Shown piece after piece: positions 53,119 to 62,009 of a stretch of 64,000 bases of DNA. The notes beneath the pieces are model-generated. The model worked only from the letters and a program-made list of their open reading frames with translations. It did no database searches and was not told the origin of the DNA. Source of the DNA: Bacteroidales bacterium (GTDB lineage Bacteria; Bacteroidota; Bacteroidia; Bacteroidales; JAQXIO01); contig JAQXIO010000063.1 of assembly GCA_029007825.1 (NCBI GenBank), positions 1-64,000 of the forward strand, read 5' to 3'. Position numbers and translations under genes: made by a program. The stretch's first letter is position 1. Every line of letters starts with the position of its first letter.

Positions 53119-55590
53119 ATGAAAACAAAACAAAGACCTTTACCGGTAAAAAGCACAAGGGGTGTACTACTGCTATTTGCCATCCTCCTCTGCCCTGTTA
53201 CAGTTTATGCGCAGGGCAGCGCCTCGCTCGGCGGAAAGGTGACCGACCGGAACGGGACAATGCTGCCGGGGGCGACGGTACTGCTTCTCAGCGGAGACAG
53301 CGCCGCTTATGTAAAAGGTTCGGTGACCGACCAGACGGGGAGTTTCCGGCTCACGGACATACCGCAGCAAAAATACAACCTGGAGGTCTCGATGATCGGG
53401 TTCAAAAAAGCAGAGGTGCGGCTGGACCTGAACGGTCGCACGGATGCCGATGCGGGAAATATCGCACTGGAAGAGGATGTGCGGCAACTGAACGAGGTCG
53501 TGGTTACCGGAGAGTTGCCGTCCGTCCGGTACGAGCCGGGCAAGGTGGTGGTGGATATCTCCTCTTCGGCGCTCTCACGTCAGGGCAGCGCGTTAGAGGT
53601 CTTAAAGAATATGCCGGGGGTGATCGTACGCGAAGATGGTTCCGTTTTCCTTTACGGACAAGCGGGTGTGCAGGTTCTGATGGACGGCAGGCAGACCTAT
53701 TTATCGGGAGAAAACCTCGTTCATTACCTGCTTTCCATACCGGCGGCGGCAGTAAACCAGATCGAACTGATCACACAGCCGTCGAGTGCTTTCGACGCTT
53801 CGGGCAATGCGGGCGTTATCAATATAAGCACGAAGAGGAGAGCCGTGCGCGGCGTCAACGTTTCTGTTTATTCGAACTACCGGCAGGGCAAATATGCAAA
53901 AAGCAACAGCGGCTTCAGCCTTGCGGTAAGGAAAAACAAAATCAGCGTGTATGCCGATTACTCTTATTATTGGGGTAAAGAGTTCATGTATGTAGAGTCC
54001 GGCAGGAAATATCTTGTTTCCGGCGGAATGCCGGACGTCTTGCTGGACATGCATGCCGACCGCCGTTACAAGCACCGGTCGCACTGGGGAAGGGCGGGAA
54101 TGGACTACGACATTTCGGAGCGTATTTCAACCGGCTTGTATGCATCGGTTTCACACTATATGCGTACGACGGACGAAGCGAACGTGTCGGCGTTCGGCAG
54201 CGACCTGCAGAACCGCGATTCGGTGCGCACCACTTTCAACGTTTTCGACGACCGGTACAGCAACATCACCGCCGGCGCTTATTTTTCCATGAAGGTAAAA
54301 GAAAAAGGGAAATGGGAAAGTTCGTTCGATTTCCAGAATTTCGATTCCCGCAACAAGCAACACCAGTCGGGCTTCCTTTCCATCGCAGACAGAACGGAAA
54401 AACCGGATACGATGAGCGGAAAGACCGACGGGAATATCCGTATCTATTCGGCAAAGTCGGATCTCCGGCTGCCGCTGACCGGAAAAACGGTACTGAACGC
54501 CGGAATAAAAACGGCCTTCGTCCTTACGCCCGGCAATACGCTCTACGAGAAGATGGAGAACGGGGCGTGGCTCTACGACGAAAGCCTGAGCAGCGGATTC
54601 CGGTACAGGGAGAATATCAACGCCGCCTATTCGAGCGTGCAATACACCCCTTCGCCGGTAATCGGCGCCGAGGCGGGGCTGCGCGTCGAGCACACAGCTA
54701 CCGACGGCAGGCAATACGCGGCCCGTTCGGTAGCAGACAGCTCTTTCAGCCAGCGATACACGAATTTCTTCCCGTCCGCTATGTTCCGCTATGCCCCTTC
54801 AGAAGCGCACACCCTGTCGCTGATATACGGGCAGCGCATCGTACGCCCCAATTACGGGGCTCTCAACCCTGCCGTCATAGTGAACGACAATTATCTCCAC
54901 GAAAAAGGGAACGTCGGGTTAAAGCCGGAACTGTGCCACAACATCGAATTGTCGTATCTCTTTAAAAAGAACTACAACCTTACGCTGCTTTACTCCGAAA
55001 GGAGACATCCCGTAGTGAAGGGCTACATACGCGAAGAGGACGACCTGCTCATAACCGGTACCCCGATGAATATTCCGCGCGCACGCTTTGCCGGCATGAG
55101 AATCGGCGTCAGCAATTTGCAGCCGCTGGCATGGTGGACGATGCATGCCAACGTATCGCTTGCCTATAGTCAATTCCACTGGATTACGAATAATGTGCTG
55201 ACAGAGAACAGTACGGTTACGCCCAACGCATATATGTCGCACCGGTTGCGGATTCCCGGCGAATGGACGGTCGAGGTTACCGGTTTCTACAACGGGAAGA
55301 CGGCCGACGGGCAGGCGGTGATAAACCCGGTATGGTCGGTTGCGGCGGGCATCCGGAAATCGTTCTTTGACGACCGGCTGACGGTTTTTGCCTACGTCGA
55401 CGATATTTTCGCATCCAACAACGCATACATCCACCTTATGGGCGATCTCTTTACCGGATGGTATAAGGAAAAACGGATGAACAGGGTGTTCGGGCTCAAC
55501 GTTTCGTACCGGTTCAGTTCCGGGAGCAAGGTAAAAGAATCACGGCAGGAAAGTATGCCGGATGAAAGTAAACGCGTAAATTTGCGATAG
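53119..55590 (+). CDS. TonB-dependent-receptor-like outer membrane beta-barrel protein
   Basis: The 823-residue protein has a signal peptide (LLLFAILLCPVTVYAQG), then a carboxypeptidase-regulatory-like Ig domain (residues 35-125: LGGKVTDRNGTMLPGATVLL), a plug-like domain (ALEVLKNMPGVIVREDGSVF) and a beta-barrel of the OMP_b-brl_3 type to the C-terminus. Such SusC-like proteins without SusD import or sense small compounds. It is followed at once (1 bp) by a LytS-type kinase and a LytR-type regulator, which points to a sensory or regulated transport unit. Confidence 0.88.
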   Translation: MKTKQRPLPVKSTRGVLLLFAILLCPVTVYAQGSASLGGKVTDRNGTMLPGATVLLLSGDSAAYVKGSVTDQTGSFRLTDIPQQKYNLEVSMIGFKKAEVRLDLNGRTDADAGNIALEEDVRQLNEVVVTGELPSVRYEPGKVVVDISSSALSRQGSALEVLKNMPGVIVREDGSVFLYGQAGVQVLMDGRQTYLSGENLVHYLLSIPAAAVNQIELITQPSSAFDASGNAGVINISTKRRAVRGVNVSVYSNYRQGKYAKSNSGFSLAVRKNKISVYADYSYYWGKEFMYVESGRKYLVSGGMPDVLLDMHADRRYKHRSHWGRAGMDYDISERISTGLYASVSHYMRTTDEANVSAFGSDLQNRDSVRTTFNVFDDRYSNITAGAYFSMKVKEKGKWESSFDFQNFDSRNKQHQSGFLSIADRTEKPDTMSGKTDGNIRIYSAKSDLRLPLTGKTVLNAGIKTAFVLTPGNTLYEKMENGAWLYDESLSSGFRYRENINAAYSSVQYTPSPVIGAEAGLRVEHTATDGRQYAARSVADSSFSQRYTNFFPSAMFRYAPSEAHTLSLIYGQRIVRPNYGALNPAVIVNDNYLHEKGNVGLKPELCHNIELSYLFKKNYNLTLLYSERRHPVVKGYIREEDDLLITGTPMNIPRARFAGMRIGVSNLQPLAWWTMHANVSLAYSQFHWITNNVLTENSTVTPNAYMSHRLRIPGEWTVEVTGFYNGKTADGQAVINPVWSVAAGIRKSFFDDRLTVFAYVDDIFASNNAYIHLMGDLFTGWYKEKRMNRVFGLNVSYRFSSGSKVKESRQESMPDESKRVNLR

Positions 55591-55591
55591 A

Positions 55592-56629
55592 ATGAAAAAA
55601 GACCGCGACCTATTCCGGTGGATTTATCCCTTGCTGCTCGGTATCGTGCTGTTCAACACTCTGCGGGCAATCACCGACTTCAACAGAAACGGTACGTTCT
55701 GGACAGGGTCGCTGCAGGAACATATAACGGCGCAGGCGGTAACGATCGCCATTGCGTACGCTTTCGACTGCTTCTGCCGCCGGAAGCTGAAGAAAGAGAT
55801 TACCGGCACAGGAAAAGAAAAAAGTGCTGCCGCCGATTATCTGACCGTTGCATGCCTGACTACCCTTTCCTTAAACGCCCTGTTATTTGCCGGTACGAGC
55901 ATAGGGCTTCTGGAACTCAACAACGGATGGATCGACTACATGCTGATCGATATCGTGTACATTCCGTTGTTGCTGATCTATTACGCAACCATCCGCACAA
56001 CCCGTATGAACCGGGAATATGAGGAACAGCGGCTTATGGTGGAAACGATCCGCAGCGAACAGTTACGGACAGAGTTGAATTACCTCAGGGCCCAATACCA
56101 TCCGCACTTTCTTTTCAACGCACTGAACACGATCTATTTCCAGATAGACGAGAGCAACGGCGAGGCCAGAAAGGGTGTAGAGCTTTTGTCGGAACTGCTC
56201 CGTTACCAGATCTACAGCGCAGACCAGAAAGTAACGGTAGAGCAGGAGGTTGCTTTTATGAAAGCGTATATCGATTTCCAGAAGCTCAGAATGCCGGAGA
56301 GGCTGCAGGTAGAAACCCGTTTCGACCGTCCCCTGCCGGAGCAAACGATGTACTCCCTGCTTTTTCAGCCGCTGCTCGAGAATGCCTTCAAATACGTCGA
56401 CGGCGCATACCGGATCGCGGTCGAGCTGACTTTTTCGGAAGAGAGCGTCGTTTTACGCATAGAGAACAGCGTTTCGCCGGAGGGCGGGAAAGTAAAAAGA
56501 ACGGGAAACGGCGTCGGGATAAAAAATCTCCGGCGGCGCCTCGAACTGCTTTATCCGCAACGCCACGCGTTACATCTGGAACGCAACGGCGACCGCTTTA
56601 CGGCGGAACTTAAAATCGAATTGCAATGA
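55592..56629 (+). CDS. LytS-type sensor histidine kinase
   Basis: The 345-residue protein has an N-terminal membrane part with about four helices up to residue 130. A His_kinase domain with phospho-acceptor AQYHPHFLFNALN (about residues 168-180) follows, then an ATPase domain with GVGIKNLRRRLELLYP near the end. It phosphorylates the LytTR regulator encoded next. The two genes overlap by 4 bp (ATGA), so they are translationally coupled. Confidence 0.93.
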   Translation: MKKDRDLFRWIYPLLLGIVLFNTLRAITDFNRNGTFWTGSLQEHITAQAVTIAIAYAFDCFCRRKLKKEITGTGKEKSAAADYLTVACLTTLSLNALLFAGTSIGLLELNNGWIDYMLIDIVYIPLLLIYYATIRTTRMNREYEEQRLMVETIRSEQLRTELNYLRAQYHPHFLFNALNTIYFQIDESNGEARKGVELLSELLRYQIYSADQKVTVEQEVAFMKAYIDFQKLRMPERLQVETRFDRPLPEQTMYSLLFQPLLENAFKYVDGAYRIAVELTFSEESVVLRIENSVSPEGGKVKRTGNGVGIKNLRRRLELLYPQRHALHLERNGDRFTAELKIELQ

Positions 56630-57327
56630 GACAGATCAGTTGTATCATTACCGACGACGAACCGATTGCACGCAAGGGACTGCGCAAATACGTAGAGAAA
56701 GTGGCGTTTCTAAAGCTGGCGGGCGAATGCGAAGATGCGCTCCAACTGAGCGCAATGCTCAAATCGGAAAAGCCGGAGCTTTTGTTTCTCGATATTGAAA
56801 TGCCCTATATCTCCGGCATCGATTTCCTTGCCGGCATCGCGCAACCACCTCAAGTTATCCTTACCACGGCTTATGAACAATACGCTGTAAAGGGCTACGA
56901 ACTGGATGTGGCGGATTACCTGCTCAAACCGGTATCTTTCGAACGTTTCCTGCAGGCTGTAAACAAAGTTTACGACCGTATCGAAAGGGAGCGGAAGCCG
57001 GACGGGGAACGGTATATCTTCATAAAGAGCAACGGCATCCTGAAAAAAGTGTTTTTCGACGATATCCTTTTCGCCGAAGGGATGGAGAATTATGTGCTGA
57101 TCCACACCCGCGATTCGAAAGAGGTGGTACACACCACATTAAAAAACCTGGCGGACTCTTTACCCGAAGATACCTTTTTGCAGGTGCATCGCTCCTATAT
57201 AGTGAACCGGACAAAGGTCGAAGCGATCGAGGGCAATACGATAAATATCGGGAAAACCCGCATTCCCGTATCCAGAAATTATCGCGAAAGCGTCTTCGCC
57301 GCGCTGTTAGGCAACCGTTTGCTCTGA
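56626..57327 (+). CDS. LytTR-family response regulator
   Basis: The 233-residue regulator has a receiver domain (LLFLDIEMPYISGIDFL with the phospho-acceptor Asp) and a C-terminal LytTR DNA-binding domain (YIFIKSNGILKKVFFDDILF, LQVHRSYIVNRTKVEAIEGN). It is encoded after the sensor kinase and closes the three-gene operon. It probably controls the operon itself or nearby surface genes. Confidence 0.93.
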   Translation: MRQISCIITDDEPIARKGLRKYVEKVAFLKLAGECEDALQLSAMLKSEKPELLFLDIEMPYISGIDFLAGIAQPPQVILTTAYEQYAVKGYELDVADYLLKPVSFERFLQAVNKVYDRIERERKPDGERYIFIKSNGILKKVFFDDILFAEGMENYVLIHTRDSKEVVHTTLKNLADSLPEDTFLQVHRSYIVNRTKVEAIEGNTINIGKTRIPVSRNYRESVFAALLGNRLL

Positions 57328-58001
57328 TCGCACGACAGCTTTATGACAGTCTTTTCGATGCGCTGTGCGAAAGAGGACGCGAAGCGCACCCGAAAGCCGC
57401 GGCAAAACCGTATGCCGGCCTGCCGCAATACGATACAGGGCACCTGCGGATTGACGGCTTTCCGTTTCCATAACCGGAGCGTGTTATTTCATTTAAACCC
57501 GGACAGGCCGTTATCCTTTCCGGAATAACGGAATTTTCCCGATCTTACGACACAGGAAAGAAACGCATCTGCTAATTAATACAATTTAACCATATAAGCC
57601 TATATAAAATATAATTATTCTATATATTTACATAATTAATATGGGATATGCCCCAGAGTGAATACGAAGAGAGCTTTGATTTTGCTTTCCGGCTCTTTTT
57701 ATATTTACAGAATACAGGAGGCGCCTCGGCAATCTTCGGGAACAGGTTCTCACGATGACGCCCGGCTTTCACCATATTTTATTTATAGAATATGGGAGGC
57801 GTCCCGGCAATCTTTGAGAACAAGTTCTCACGATTGCTCTCGGCTTTCACCATATTAAAAAGATAAAACAGAGGCAACACCCCTGCTCCGCCCATACAAA
57901 AAGCCCCGGGCAATACGTCCGGAAGCAAATGACTAAAACACACTGACCCAATAAATAACGACGGAGCACCGGGGAGTTGTCACTGGCAGAAAAAACCGAA
58001 A
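57328..58001. other. 674-bp gap before the restriction-gene fragments
   Basis: It holds the 78-bp tandem repeat at 57699-57854. Beyond that I see no gene on either strand. The last 15 or so bases are already in frame with the restriction-gene fragment that follows, but without its family sequence. Confidence 0.45.
57699..57854. repeat. Two tandem 78-bp units
   Basis: The unit with GGAGGCG, CGGCAATCTT and CTCACGAT recurs with a 78-bp period (57717 and 57795 mark the GGAGGCG anchors). Each unit contains a palindrome around GAGAACA-AGTTCTC (57815-57830 in the second copy, degenerate in the first). The period is a multiple of three and a frame stays open through both, but coding is doubtful. Confidence 0.75.
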
Positions 58002-58670
58002 ACAATACGACCGATTTTAAGGGGACGTGATATTAAACGCTATGGTTATAATTGGGCTGGTTTATATCTTATTGCGACTTTTCCTTCCCGTCACTATGAC
58101 ATAGAAGTGTATCCAGCGGTTAAACAGTATCTTTTAACATTTGGCATTGAAAGGCTTGAACAGACAGGAAAGACGTATATCGTTAATGGTGAAAAAATTA
58201 AAGCTCGCAAAAAGACTAATAACAAGTGGTTTGAAATCCAAGATAGTATCAGCTATTGGGAGGATTTTTCTAAGCCAAAAATCGTATGGGGTGAAATCTC
58301 TGATAAATCAAAATTTGCTTTTGATTTTTTAGGTGAATATATACCAGAAGCCACTACATTTTATCTTAATGGAGAATATATAGAATATTTATTAACAGCT
58401 TTAAACTCATCTGTTTCAGAATGGTTGTTCTCTAAAACAGGAACAACTACAGGTGTTGGCACTATTAGATGGAAAAAATACACAATAGAACAATTAATCG
58501 TAGCAAAGCCCAATTATGAACAACAGAAAGAACTCCTTGCGGCCTTTGAGAAGTTAAAGGTTGGCAAGATGTCAATTTCTGATTTTAAAGATTTTAGTAA
58601 TAAATTGATGTACAAGATGTATGAATTAACCAAAGAAGAAATACATGCTATAGAGAATTTATATAATTAA
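58002..58670 (+). pseudogene. Fragment of an Eco57I/TaqI-like restriction-methyltransferase: linker plus recognition tail A
   Basis: The fragment begins in the middle of a conserved motif (TIRPILRGRDIKRYGYNW) that in this family lies in the C-terminal specificity region. It continues to YWEDFSKPKIVWG, then a recognition tail (GEISDKSKFAFDFLGEY, GTTTGVGTIRWKKY) and a helical end. It has no start codon at its natural place. A perfect 34-bp inverted repeat covers DFSKPKIVWG. The matching upstream part (ending ELIRP) lies at 60690-60959 on the minus strand, so inverting the intervening DNA would rebuild one reading frame. Its stop lies 23 bases past the convergent stop of tail B. Confidence 0.8.
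58258..58291 (+). repeat. 34-bp inverted repeat, left arm, inside the specificity region
   Basis: It is identical to the reverse complement of 58994-59027. It encodes EDFSKPKIVWG here. The arms are 702 bp apart and bound a segment holding two convergent recognition tails, so inversion would swap tail A and tail B behind the same linker in the same frame. Confidence 0.95.
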
Positions 58671-59027
58671 TTTCGTCTTGTGTTAAACCATATAAATTAT
58701 ATACGATATATTCAATTTCCATATAATTATTATTATCGATTGACCTTTTGATTTGAGTCAGCTCCTTATTCTCGATTTTTAATTGCGGAATAGGAAGCTG
58801 CTCAACAAACATTGGTTTATATTCAAAATATCCTCCATTACGAGTGACTCCAAGTAGCCTAATATAAAAATCTGCTAATTTGGAATTAAGAATAGCTAAT
58901 AAATACTTACTCGCTGGAACAATCATAGAAGATGGTGCATTAATAAAACTATTATTTTCTACTAAAGCATAATTGGGAGTCAAGTTCAGATTTCCCCATA
59001 CGATTTTTGGCTTAGAAAAATCCTCCC
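58648..59027 (-). pseudogene. Alternative recognition tail B of the Eco57I/TaqI-like restriction enzyme
   Basis: Read on the minus strand from the right repeat arm, the frame gives EDFSKPKIVWG and then NLNLTPNYALVENNSFINAP, SSMIVPASKYLLAILNSKLA and GVTRNGGYFEYKPMFVEQLP. This is the common C-terminal module of this restriction-methyltransferase family. There is no start codon or upstream linker, because the DNA before the repeat belongs to the GLUG protein. It is a silent cassette unless DNA is inverted. It converges with tail A, and the two genes overlap by 23 bp at their stops. Confidence 0.8.
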
Positions 59028-60641
59028 TTTTGTGCCGATGGAGCCGAACAGCCCCTGGTAACTGCGTGCGCTTACCGGTATGGTGCTTTCGCTTTTTTCC
59101 GTAAGTCCGGTTGTCCGGGCTGCGCTGTGAAGTTCGTAGTTGCTGTCGGGATCGATGTAGATATATTTGATCGAATGGCCGTTTCCGTCGAAAGTGCCGT
59201 TAAAGCAGGAGTCCTCGTGCGCATTCCCTATTGGCTTCCATTTTTTGCTTGACCCGAGGAGGAGGTTAGGGGAGAATTCTTCGCTGAGATCGATGTCGGC
59301 ATTCAGCGCGATACTCTTACCTTCGAACGTATCGTGCAACCCATGGAACGTTCCGTTTACGATAGCGGCAAGGGTTCTCAGTTCGGCCGACGAAGTTATC
59401 GTAAACCGCTCTGCCGACGGGTTCGCGGTGTACCAGGCATATTCCGGAATAATCGTCAGACCGAAATTTTTTCCCGTTACCGGGCTATCCGTCACGTTGA
59501 AAGACTTAAGCCGCATATCTCTATATCCTCCCTTGTCTGCCGTCAGGACATAGTTTTCTTCCGGAATCACCTGCAAAGTGTAATTTCCCTCTTTATCGGT
59601 TACGGTCGTGGCGATCGTATTGCCCGACAGTTTGAGCGTTATGCGGGCATTCTCTATCGGATAGCCGTCCGGCTCTGCCGTGGCTTTGCCGCTTACCGGT
59701 TGCGTAGCCGGTTTTTCCGTGGTGAAAGCCGGCGGATTTTTGTATGCAGAGTCTCCCGTTTTGTAATGCACGCGGTTATCGAGCCCGATAATCGTATTCA
59801 GCGTGGCAAGTATTTTAGAAGAGTTCAGTTCCGGAATATCATCGACGCGGAACCCCTGTTCTGAGCCGCCCGCCGGAATGGTACCATTGGCTTTGTAGTA
59901 ACATCCGTCGGGGCTTTCGCCGAAGGTGATACCCGCCACGCGGTCGGCGCCTCGTCCCGTTACGATGGTGCCGGTGCTGTAACAGCCCGCAACCGTGCCG
60001 TAGTTAAAGCCCGTAATACCGGCCAGTCCGCGTATATCGGTGCTGTCGCCGTCGATACGCATCCCCTCGTTCACGCAGGCAATAATCTTCCCCCGGTTAT
60101 AGCCGGCAATGGCGCCGGTGTATTCGTGCCCTTCGATATAGCCCGAGACGATCCGCAGGTTTTTTACCGTTCCTTCCGGGCCGATACCTCCGAACAACCC
60201 CTGGTTGATGTGGTAGGGAACGGCTTCGTAATAACCGGCAAACCGCACATACAGGTTGCTGATGGAGTGTCCCCCGCCGTCGAAAGTCCCGTTGAATTTA
60301 CCCTCCATATGGGTTTCATAATAGCCGATCGGTTTCCACCGTTTTCCGCCCCATTTTTTCGTAGAGTTGTCATACACGCCGCCCATATCGAGGTCGGTCG
60401 TCAGCAGGAAATATTTTCCCGTGACCGCTTCCCTTGCCATTCTTACGTTGGCTGAAAACTGGGCGAAGTCGGCTGCCGAGCCGATCAGGTAGGGATCGTC
60501 TTCCGTACCGCTTCCGCCGCTGTACCGTGCCGAAGCGTCGTACATAGGCATTTCGCCGTTCCATTGCGATTGCGCATGCAAACTGCCTGCAATTGCCGTA
60601 AACAGCAGCGCCGTAAAAAATAATTTCAGAATCCGTTTCAT
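58986..60641 (-). CDS. GLUG-repeat secreted protein, 3' end cut by the inverted repeat
   Basis: The protein of about 551 residues has a signal peptide (LFFTALLFTAIAGSLHAQ). GLUG-type repeats follow (GSGTEDDPYLIGSAADFAQF, GLFGGIGPEGTVKNLRIVSG, EYTGAIAGYNRGKIIACVNE), then a carboxypeptidase-regulatory-like beta domain (IENARITLKLSGNTIATTVT) and another GLUG start (YQGLFGSIGTKG). It then runs into the 34-bp repeat and stops, so the natural C-terminus is missing. GLUG proteins are surface adhesin-like. The frame is open upstream into the restriction-gene fragment up to 60959, so a fused product is possible. The ATG at 60641 precedes the signal peptide. Confidence 0.75.
   Translation of the reverse strand: MKRILKLFFTALLFTAIAGSLHAQSQWNGEMPMYDASARYSGGSGTEDDPYLIGSAADFAQFSANVRMAREAVTGKYFLLTTDLDMGGVYDNSTKKWGGKRWKPIGYYETHMEGKFNGTFDGGGHSISNLYVRFAGYYEAVPYHINQGLFGGIGPEGTVKNLRIVSGYIEGHEYTGAIAGYNRGKIIACVNEGMRIDGDSTDIRGLAGITGFNYGTVAGCYSTGTIVTGRGADRVAGITFGESPDGCYYKANGTIPAGGSEQGFRVDDIPELNSSKILATLNTIIGLDNRVHYKTGDSAYKNPPAFTTEKPATQPVSGKATAEPDGYPIENARITLKLSGNTIATTVTDKEGNYTLQVIPEENYVLTADKGGYRDMRLKSFNVTDSPVTGKNFGLTIIPEYAWYTANPSAERFTITSSAELRTLAAIVNGTFHGLHDTFEGKSIALNADIDLSEEFSPNLLLGSSKKWKPIGNAHEDSCFNGTFDGNGHSIKYIYIDPDSNYELHSAARTTGLTEKSESTIPVSARSYQGLFGSIGTKGRIFLSQKSYGEI
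58994..59027 (-). repeat. 34-bp inverted repeat, right arm
   Basis: A perfect inverted copy of 58258-58291. On its left it leads in frame into tail B; on its right it cuts the GLUG protein, which runs through it in another frame and ends a few codons later. Confidence 0.95.
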
Positions 60642-60689
60642 AGCTGTTTTAGATTTTGGTGTCGTATAAGGTTTTGTAGTAGTTCGGAT

Positions 60690-60959
60690 AACCGGTCGTA
60701 TTAATTCAGCCGTTCTGGCACGTTCATCTTCCGTTTGACAATTTGCTAATATTTCATTACGCTTTTCGGTAGATATGATGAAAGCGTCATTATATCCAGT
60801 AAGTACTCCACGATAAATGTTAATGTTCCAGTCTTTGAGCGGAGTACCTACAACTTCTATTTTTCGTTTGATACTCTGCTCGATAGGTGAAAGTATCACC
60901 CAAGAATCAGAAGAAGCAAAATCACACTCTACAGCCTGTTGCTGCACAAAAACGCTCAT
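60690..60959 (-). pseudogene. Fragment of the Eco57I/TaqI-like restriction-methyltransferase (start of the C-terminal region)
   Basis: The frame starts MSVFVQQQAVECDF and continues SSDSWVILSPIEQSIKRKIE, GTPLKDWNINIYRGVLTGYN and ends at TAELIRP, where the GLUG gene leader begins. In full-length relatives this motif order leads straight to LRGRDIKRYG, which begins the inverted fragment at 58002. A 13-base sequence (60690-60702) at the break is repeated in inverse orientation at 58004-58016 with one mismatch. The methyltransferase N-terminal half is absent. The ATG overlaps the invertase stop (ATGA). Confidence 0.8.
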
Positions 60960-61567
60960 AAACTTACAGCTAAAATATTTTTCATAAACCGTGCAAGCGT
61001 ATTTCTATCCACTCTGCATATTTTAGCTATTTTTCTTTGCGAAACACTTGCATTGAGCAACTCCTTTATCAATGTTTCTTTTCCCGATAATTTATATTTC
61101 TCGGGAGCGCTCTTTCTACCTTTCGGCCGGCCGAGAATAATACCTTCGGCCTTCTTTCTTGCCAAAGCTTCTTTGGTTCGTTGACTGATTAAATTTCGTT
61201 CGATCTCTGCCGATAAACCGAAAGCAAAAGCCAAAACTTTACTTTGAATATCCTCTCCTAAACGATAATTATCTTTTATAGTCCACACCCGACACTCTTT
61301 CGTCATACAAATATTCAGTATCTCCATGATCATAAACAGATTACGTCCTAAACGGGAAAGTTCGGCACATATAATCAAATCATCCTTTTCAACCTTTTTC
61401 AGTAAACGTCCCAACTCTCGTTTATTATAAGATTTTGTACCACTAATAGTCTCTTCTATCCAACCATCGATAGACAAATGCTCTCTCTCGCAAAAATTAC
61501 TGATTTCAAATCGTTGGTTCTCAACAGTCTGCTTATCACTACTAACCCGAATATATCCGTAAATCAT
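60956..61567 (-). CDS. Serine recombinase, Mpi/Hin-type DNA invertase
   Basis: The 203-residue enzyme has the resolvase/invertase fold: YGYIRVSSDKQTVENQRFEI with the catalytic Ser near residue 9, ELSRLGRNLFMIMEIL with the active-site Arg residues, RLGEDIQSKVLAFAFGLSAE in the E-helix region, and a C-terminal HTH (RKIAKICRVDRNTLARFMKN). It inverts DNA between short inverted sites. Relatives such as Bacteroides Mpi flip many promoters or specificity genes. The ATG at 61567 gives the canonical start; an upstream in-frame ATG at 61744 would add 59 unrelated residues. It overlaps the next fragment by 4 bp. Confidence 0.93.
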   Translation of the reverse strand: MIYGYIRVSSDKQTVENQRFEISNFCEREHLSIDGWIEETISGTKSYNKRELGRLLKKVEKDDLIICAELSRLGRNLFMIMEILNICMTKECRVWTIKDNYRLGEDIQSKVLAFAFGLSAEIERNLISQRTKEALARKKAEGIILGRPKGRKSAPEKYKLSGKETLIKELLNASVSQRKIAKICRVDRNTLARFMKNILAVSL

Positions 61568-62009
61568 TTTTGAGTTTAACATAAGAAGAAAAAACGACTT
61601 AACAATACTTTTTAATATTAAACTCATCCGGACCCGAGAATACAATATCTCCGATAAAGCAAAAGGAGTCAAATACATCGAATACACTTTTTCGCGTTCA
61701 GATAAAAACAAATCGAAAAGCATAACTCTGACAACCTTAATCATCTAAAAAAACAAAATACTACTATTTTCATATGCAAACAAGACTTCTATTTTTAACG
61801 CATCTTTATCTCCTTCAATCCATGGAAACAGACAGAACAATTGAAAATATGTAGCCTATATACGAAAACCGATATTCCCGTAAAGCCCTTAAGTGGACAC
61901 ATACCGTCCGCAAACGGTTCAAATCCACTGACAAACAACCAATACAATAAAAATATGTTAATTAACTTAATTTTGCCAATTAAAGTGTTCATTTTACAAG
62001 AATAAACAC
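61568..62009. other. Gap upstream of the invertase
   Basis: No supported gene lies here. A plus-strand GGTTCAAATCC near 61915 resembles a tRNA T-loop, but no acceptor stem pairs around it. The segment must contain the invertase promoter. Confidence 0.4.

Noticed and set aside
61905..61935. GGTTCAAATCC resembling a tRNA T-loop
   Set aside because: Flanking bases do not form a T-stem or acceptor stem, and no anticodon arm is found upstream.
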